This document shows, piece by piece, positions 59,601 to 64,000 of a stretch of DNA of 64,000 nucleotides (positions are counted from its first letter, which is position 1; each line of letters starts with the position of its first letter). Under the pieces are notes generated by a model, which was not told the origin of the DNA, ran no database searches, and saw only the letters and a program-made list of their open reading frames with translations. A program made the translations under genes and the position numbers. The DNA is from Whalleya microplaca (Eukaryota; Ascomycota; Sordariomycetes; Xylariales; Xylariaceae): NCBI GenBank assembly GCA_022497155.1, contig MU385726.1:62001-126000 (forward strand). The letters run 5' to 3'.

Positions 59601-61770
59601 AGTCCGGTCGTCGAAACTAACGCGCACGGATTTCTTACGAGGGACTGCAGGCTCCTCTCGCTGGTTTGGCGAGGTACCACGGGACCTTGATAAATCAGAG
59701 CTGTTGTCTGACGGAGACAGCTCCCTAGCCGGTGAGCTTGTACGCTTTAGCGCCGACTTGATAGGTGATGCTGATCTCGGCAGAGGGGTGTGCCGTACAG
59801 TCAGATTATCTGATGTAGTTGAGGTAGTTGTTGCGAAACGGGCCTGACGAGCCGGGCTGTTGGAATTCGATCGGCGCACGCTGCTGCTTTCTCTCGAAAG
59901 GTCAACTACAGGCTTGTTTTCCACAAACAATGGGCTTCTCTCTTTCGCACTTTCGGCAGGAGACTGGTCTTGTTCTGGAAGCCGAGGCTCTGTCGAACTC
60001 TGCTCAACCATGCCACTGTCTTTATTTTGATTAGAAGACTGCGACGGTTGAGACTGTTCGAAAATCGCCTGTCTCGTAGGTACTGCGTCCAAAGTATTGA
60101 GTACTTTCTGAGACGGCCGGGCTTTGACGTCATCTTCGTCCTTAACTTCTTCGGGTTCTTCCTGTACAGTAGATGGCCGTTTGCCTAGCGTTTGACTGGT
60201 AGGATAACTTATGTTTGCTTCAGGTTCGATCTGTTGGAGGGGTGGCGGGCTTCTCGTATCTGATATCTGTAATTGTAGTGGTGGTTGGATATCCTCATCC
60301 TCCTCTTGCTTTTGCTTCCCCTTGTCTTCAGTCGTTATAATAGCCTTCGTCGCAGGCTCCTCTTCCAACACTTGGGATTCCTCTCTTGTTGGCGCCGTCT
60401 CAACAAGAGGTTGTTCCCGCTTTGGTAGATCGCGCTCCTTCGCATCTGCATCAATCATGGTCCCTTTGATTCTTGCGACTGCTCCTTTCTTTCGTTGGCT
60501 GCCATCTCTCCGGATACCGGTATCCTTCTTCCTGCGAGGCTGCCTGTCTGCTTCCCCCTTATCGTAAGATTCCGGAGTATCTGCGGCTACCTTCGGGACC
60601 ATCCTCCTAGAATTCGGATCGAACACCAATTTCTGGTCCCTGACATTTGTAAGTGATGATAGCGAGCCTCTACTCGATGTATGTGGTGACGGGGGTGTCC
60701 GAGGAGTCGGGCTACCGAAACTCTGCGCCTGAGTAGATGTCGGAGAAGCCGGCGGCGATTGTGCACGAAAAGCCGTCGGATACGAGAAGTTCACCGAGCT
60801 CCTGCTGTCTGGCCGTTGCGGCGAAGATATATAGCTCTCCGACCTCGTCGGCGGGGACTTCATTCTCATGGGAGCGTCCGACGTCCTGACATTCCTCGGA
60901 TCACCTGCAGGCTGCGTGTAATATGAAGGCTGTTCGGTCTTCATCTTCTGCGAGGCGGTACGGAAGTTCTGCATTCCCACACCACCACCACCACCACCAC
61001 CTGTAGTTGAGCTTGCTGCCCGTCTATGGTTTGTAGGAAGCTGGGGCACCGGTGGACGTGGTTCTCTGATATGCGACGCCGAGGCCCTGTGTGGCGAGGG
61101 CGAGGGGCTTCGAAAGGTACGCTCCGTCATGCTACCCGAGCTGCCTCGTCTCTCGAGTCGATGGTTCGAGCGGGAGGCGGCGGCAGCGCCGGCACTGGCG
61201 GTCGAGGACACGGAGGCGCTGCGGCGCATCATGCGTTTCGTCTGGACCTCGCCGACGTTGGTGGGGGTCTGGGGACGCGCCCGCAGCGCGGCGGCGGCGG
61301 CGGCTGACGAGAGCGTCCTGTTGTTCTTCTCGTTCGCGGCCGACATGAAGGCGGATGCAGCAGCCATGGTGGCATTCGGGTTGGCCGTTGCGGAATTCAG
61401 AGGCTGTGGGAAAGGGTTGCGGGTAATTAGCATTCGCGGTTTTGCGCGCGCACTACTGCAGAGACAAAGCCAAAGCCAAAGCCAAAGCCAAAGCAAAGCA
61501 AGGGAGGGATTGGATGAGTGAGTCGCGGGCCATCGTCATGATGAGAGAGGACATGAACTATGCCCTCTTCAACACAAAACACAAACTTCCAAAGACAGTT
61601 GCGCTAGTGCCCAACGAAATATGGAGAAGACAAAGAGAGGCCACCAGCTGTGTCTTAATGTATAATGGGATTCCAAGACAATGAATGGAATGCGACAGGT
61701 CGAGGAGGCGTTGGAAAAAAGGGCCACTTACCGGGTTTGGCGGCCGATGCCTTCGCGAGCTTCCGAACAT
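56640..61770 (-). CDS. 1,600-residue Ser-rich disordered protein, Eis1-like N-terminus
   Basis: Proposed two-exon model: 61770-61732 (13 codons, MFGSSRRHRPPNP), a 328-nt intron with GTAAGT donor and CCCACAG acceptor, then 61403-56640 (1,587 codons plus stop). The junction gives PNP-PLNSATANPNATMAAA. SSAAAAAALRARPQTPTNVG, then TKRMMRRSASVSS and RRGSSGSMTERTFRSPSPSP follow; this N-terminus resembles fungal proteins assigned to the eisosome protein 1 family (from memory, not verified). The rest is disordered, rich in Ser, Pro, Glu and basic patches, with one helical conserved segment (NDWEIAKNFWRSLTAEKRLQ). The C-terminus is basic (KKKKFGALRRMFRLDD), possibly for membrane contact. Many SPxx and RRxS sites suggest heavy phosphorylation. 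Using the longer single-exon frame instead would add an LWLWLWLWL repeat that comes from an intronic CCAAAG repeat. Confidence 0.75.
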
Positions 61771-64000
61771 CCTGAACGCGTTTTGGTTATTCGTTCGCGG
61801 GCTCAAAGCCCCGTCGAGGTGACTATAATCGAGGCTGCATGGGAATACTGCTATTGTACAATTGGTATGTATGTATGTATTTGTGTGAACAGCGACTAAG
61901 ATTAGTTACGTGCCAGAAGAAAGTGGTGATAAGTTACAAATATGATTGATGAATAAGAACAAATTATTTCAAGCTCTCACTCTCTCGGGAAAAGAAGGCA
62001 ACCAAGCAAGCAATTGATCAGTGAACGAACGACGGGACATAGCCGCTCGAACAGCCTAGGACGTGCGTAAGCCACATGCTAACAGCCACTAGGTTAGATC
62101 ATAGGCTCATAGCATACCACCCTCCCACGTTATCACTTTTAAACTCCCGGCAACTCAAGTATCGGATACATGGACCTGCGTGGCCGTCCAGTAGTAGCGA
62201 AGATATTACCTAAGTTATTCCTCTCAGATACCTAGGTAGTCTCTACGGTAGGCTAGAGACCTACCGGGTAATGAGTTGACATGTATATACATACATACCT
62301 AGGTTAGGTAATGTAACCCACTCCTCACTCTGCTACGTAATACTGAACCGATTCACACATATCAGCCACATGACCAGCACTGATGAGAATTGGCCTAATG
62401 GCGTCTTCCATGTTTCTTGCTTTCGAGTTACAGGCATCGCGATCTGTCTCCAAAGCCACATATCCGATTACATACTAAGCTTTTGGGTGGAACATCATTC
62501 TCTAAGTTTAAGTGGCTGCTTATTCTATAATATTCTGCAGTTACTATGAGAGGGCCCAAGCTCGACTCTACGTTGAACTTATATATAATAATTGTACGTT
62601 TAGTGTCTCTCTATAACATGCATCTAGTATTTGGATAACAGTACATATATACTAGGCCAAATCCCGTCTTCTCATTAGACATAAAGGGGTCTCTTCCCAA
62701 AGCAGAAACCAATTTTAGACCTTAGATAGCTCAACAGCTTAGCTCGGCTGATATGACGTCACACCACTTGCATACATATCAATATGTGTGGGTACAACTA
62801 ATAAACCCATAATCGAGTCTTATCAATCGCTGCAAGCTGTACAACATGCACTGGAACCCTTCGCTGGCTACCAACTGCCATCGAACCAGGCAGGGATCGT
62901 AGTGCCTGGCAAAACATACGCATACAGACAAGCGATCATCCATCGACTTTCACAACAAAACCTATGCGCCAGGCTTTTCCCTAAAGTCAGGGGGTATCGT
63001 ACACGTGCTCACCCGTCTTTGGGCCTCGCTCTGCTCGTCATCCAGCCTCGAGTTTCAGACAATGTGCGCGGTTTCCAGTGCTGCAGCAAATGAGAGAGCA
63101 TACATACGCATGTAAACCATGTAACTTAAGTGATGTGTTACACTTCCCTAACCTACCTACATGTACTACTGCTGCGTACATACATACACACGTGGAACAA
63201 CTACACATACCTAATGTATCTCGAAGCTCAGTCAAGGTCAGAAAAAAAAGTCGACACCGAAGAATGGTATAGGAGGGGATTGGTGCGATCTATCTGCTCT
63301 GGTCTGCCTATCTACGGGACCCTCCCCCATGACAACAGCAACAGCAACGGCAACTCGCTAGTAAATCCGAGCAATGTATGTCTGTATGTCTGTATGTCTG
63401 TCTGTCTTGGGAGAAGAAAAAGTGCTAGTTAGCTACCTAGGCTAAGTGGACGATCGCAGCAACCAGTAGCCAGCACTCGGTGGTAATCTTTCTTGTCTTT
63501 TTACTACTACTCTACATGTAATTGTGTCCCCCCCTTCTCATCAATTCTCGCCAATCGTAGTTAGTTCAGCTCTCTCTAGGTAGTTTAGCTCCTCCTTCTT
63601 CTTAGCAAGTTAGTTGCTTGTTAGCTTTGCTTGCTCCAGCTCATGCTCATGCTCATGCTCATGCTGCTATGCTAATTCGTTTCGGAGAAAAATAGTGAAA
63701 ACAATCGTATGACGGGAGAGTTGACGAGTTGACGTGGCTGAAAATAGTAGGGACCAATCAGTCAGCAGATGACCAGCACCGTTATGCCTGGCTCTCGACA
63801 CAGCTCCGGGTTGAAGGAGGAGGATGTCGAAGAGGGCACAACTTTCAATGATTCATACAAGAGTGGAATGACTAGGGGTTGGTTGGTTAATGCCTGAGGG
63901 GACACCGGAGTCTAGGACACAATCCAGAGACTAGATCTGGATCACCGGAGGTCCCAAGACGTCGATGTGAAAGAGGGTTGCTGAAAATGCCGAAGGGGAC
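61771..64000. other. Intergenic to the window end, no gene recognised
   Basis: 2.2 kb upstream of the large Ser-rich gene. It contains TATG and TGTC microsatellites (61864-61880, 63375-63405), (GCTCAT)n at about 63640-63664 and several CCTAGGTA palindromes. The open frame 62788-63093 has no domain. Confidence 0.5.

Noticed and set aside
62788..63093. 101-residue plus-strand frame near the right end
   Set aside because: No recognisable motif, no clear splice partners, and low coding-like composition.

Overview
The window is nuclear DNA of a filamentous ascomycete (Pezizomycotina, probably a Sordariomycete; the class is an inference from gene content). The signs are short GT-AG introns of about 40-110 nt with CTRAC-like branch points, a Zn2Cys6 activator, a HET-domain gene, a GMC oxidoreductase, a DUF1996 protein and a GT62 mannosyltransferase, and AT-rich dead repeats. 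I see no rRNA, convincing tRNA, CRISPR or bacterial-type operon. Two 10-base N runs (26836-26845, 45668-45677) lie inside long homopolymers and mark scaffold joins.

Region 1 (about 1.07-23.55 kb) is dense in enzymes and transporters typical of a secondary-metabolite or catabolic cluster. In order: Zn2Cys6 regulator (-), monocarboxylate-porter-like MFS (+), 2OG-Fe(II) dioxygenase (-), short-chain dehydrogenase (-), secreted GMC oxidoreductase (+), cytochrome P450 (+), Dal5-like MFS permease (-), amidohydrolase (+), second short-chain dehydrogenase (+). No PKS, NRPS, terpene synthase or prenyltransferase is visible, so this is either the tailoring end of a cluster that continues to the left or a stand-alone import-and-degrade cluster. 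The Dal5-like permease and the amidohydrolase are divergent and share a 0.55-kb promoter, which suggests uptake and cleavage of an amide or dipeptide-like compound.

Region 2 (about 24.1-33.4 kb) is an accessory block. It holds a single-exon HET-domain gene, a repeat island with a 463-bp foldback element and a 917-bp element with about 90-bp terminal inverted repeats, and a ten-exon gene for a 1,413-residue protein ending in a CorA-like two-helix membrane segment.

Region 3 (about 35.2-53.7 kb) has housekeeping and secretory genes: a UCH-family deubiquitinase, a type II membrane nucleotide pyrophosphatase/phosphodiesterase, a secreted DUF1996 protein, a six-cysteine defensin-like secreted peptide recovered only by splicing two short exons, an unrecognised acidic nuclear-type protein, a GT62 mannosyltransferase and a mitochondrial-type SDR. 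Region 4 (about 56.6-61.8 kb) is one 1,600-residue Ser-rich disordered protein, for which a 13-codon first exon is proposed. The remaining long spacers carry microsatellites and short palindromes but no gene I can support.

Exon limits were set by eye from reading frame, GT-AG signals and family conservation. Phase adds up for every multi-exon model given with coordinates. None has been tested against RNA or databases.
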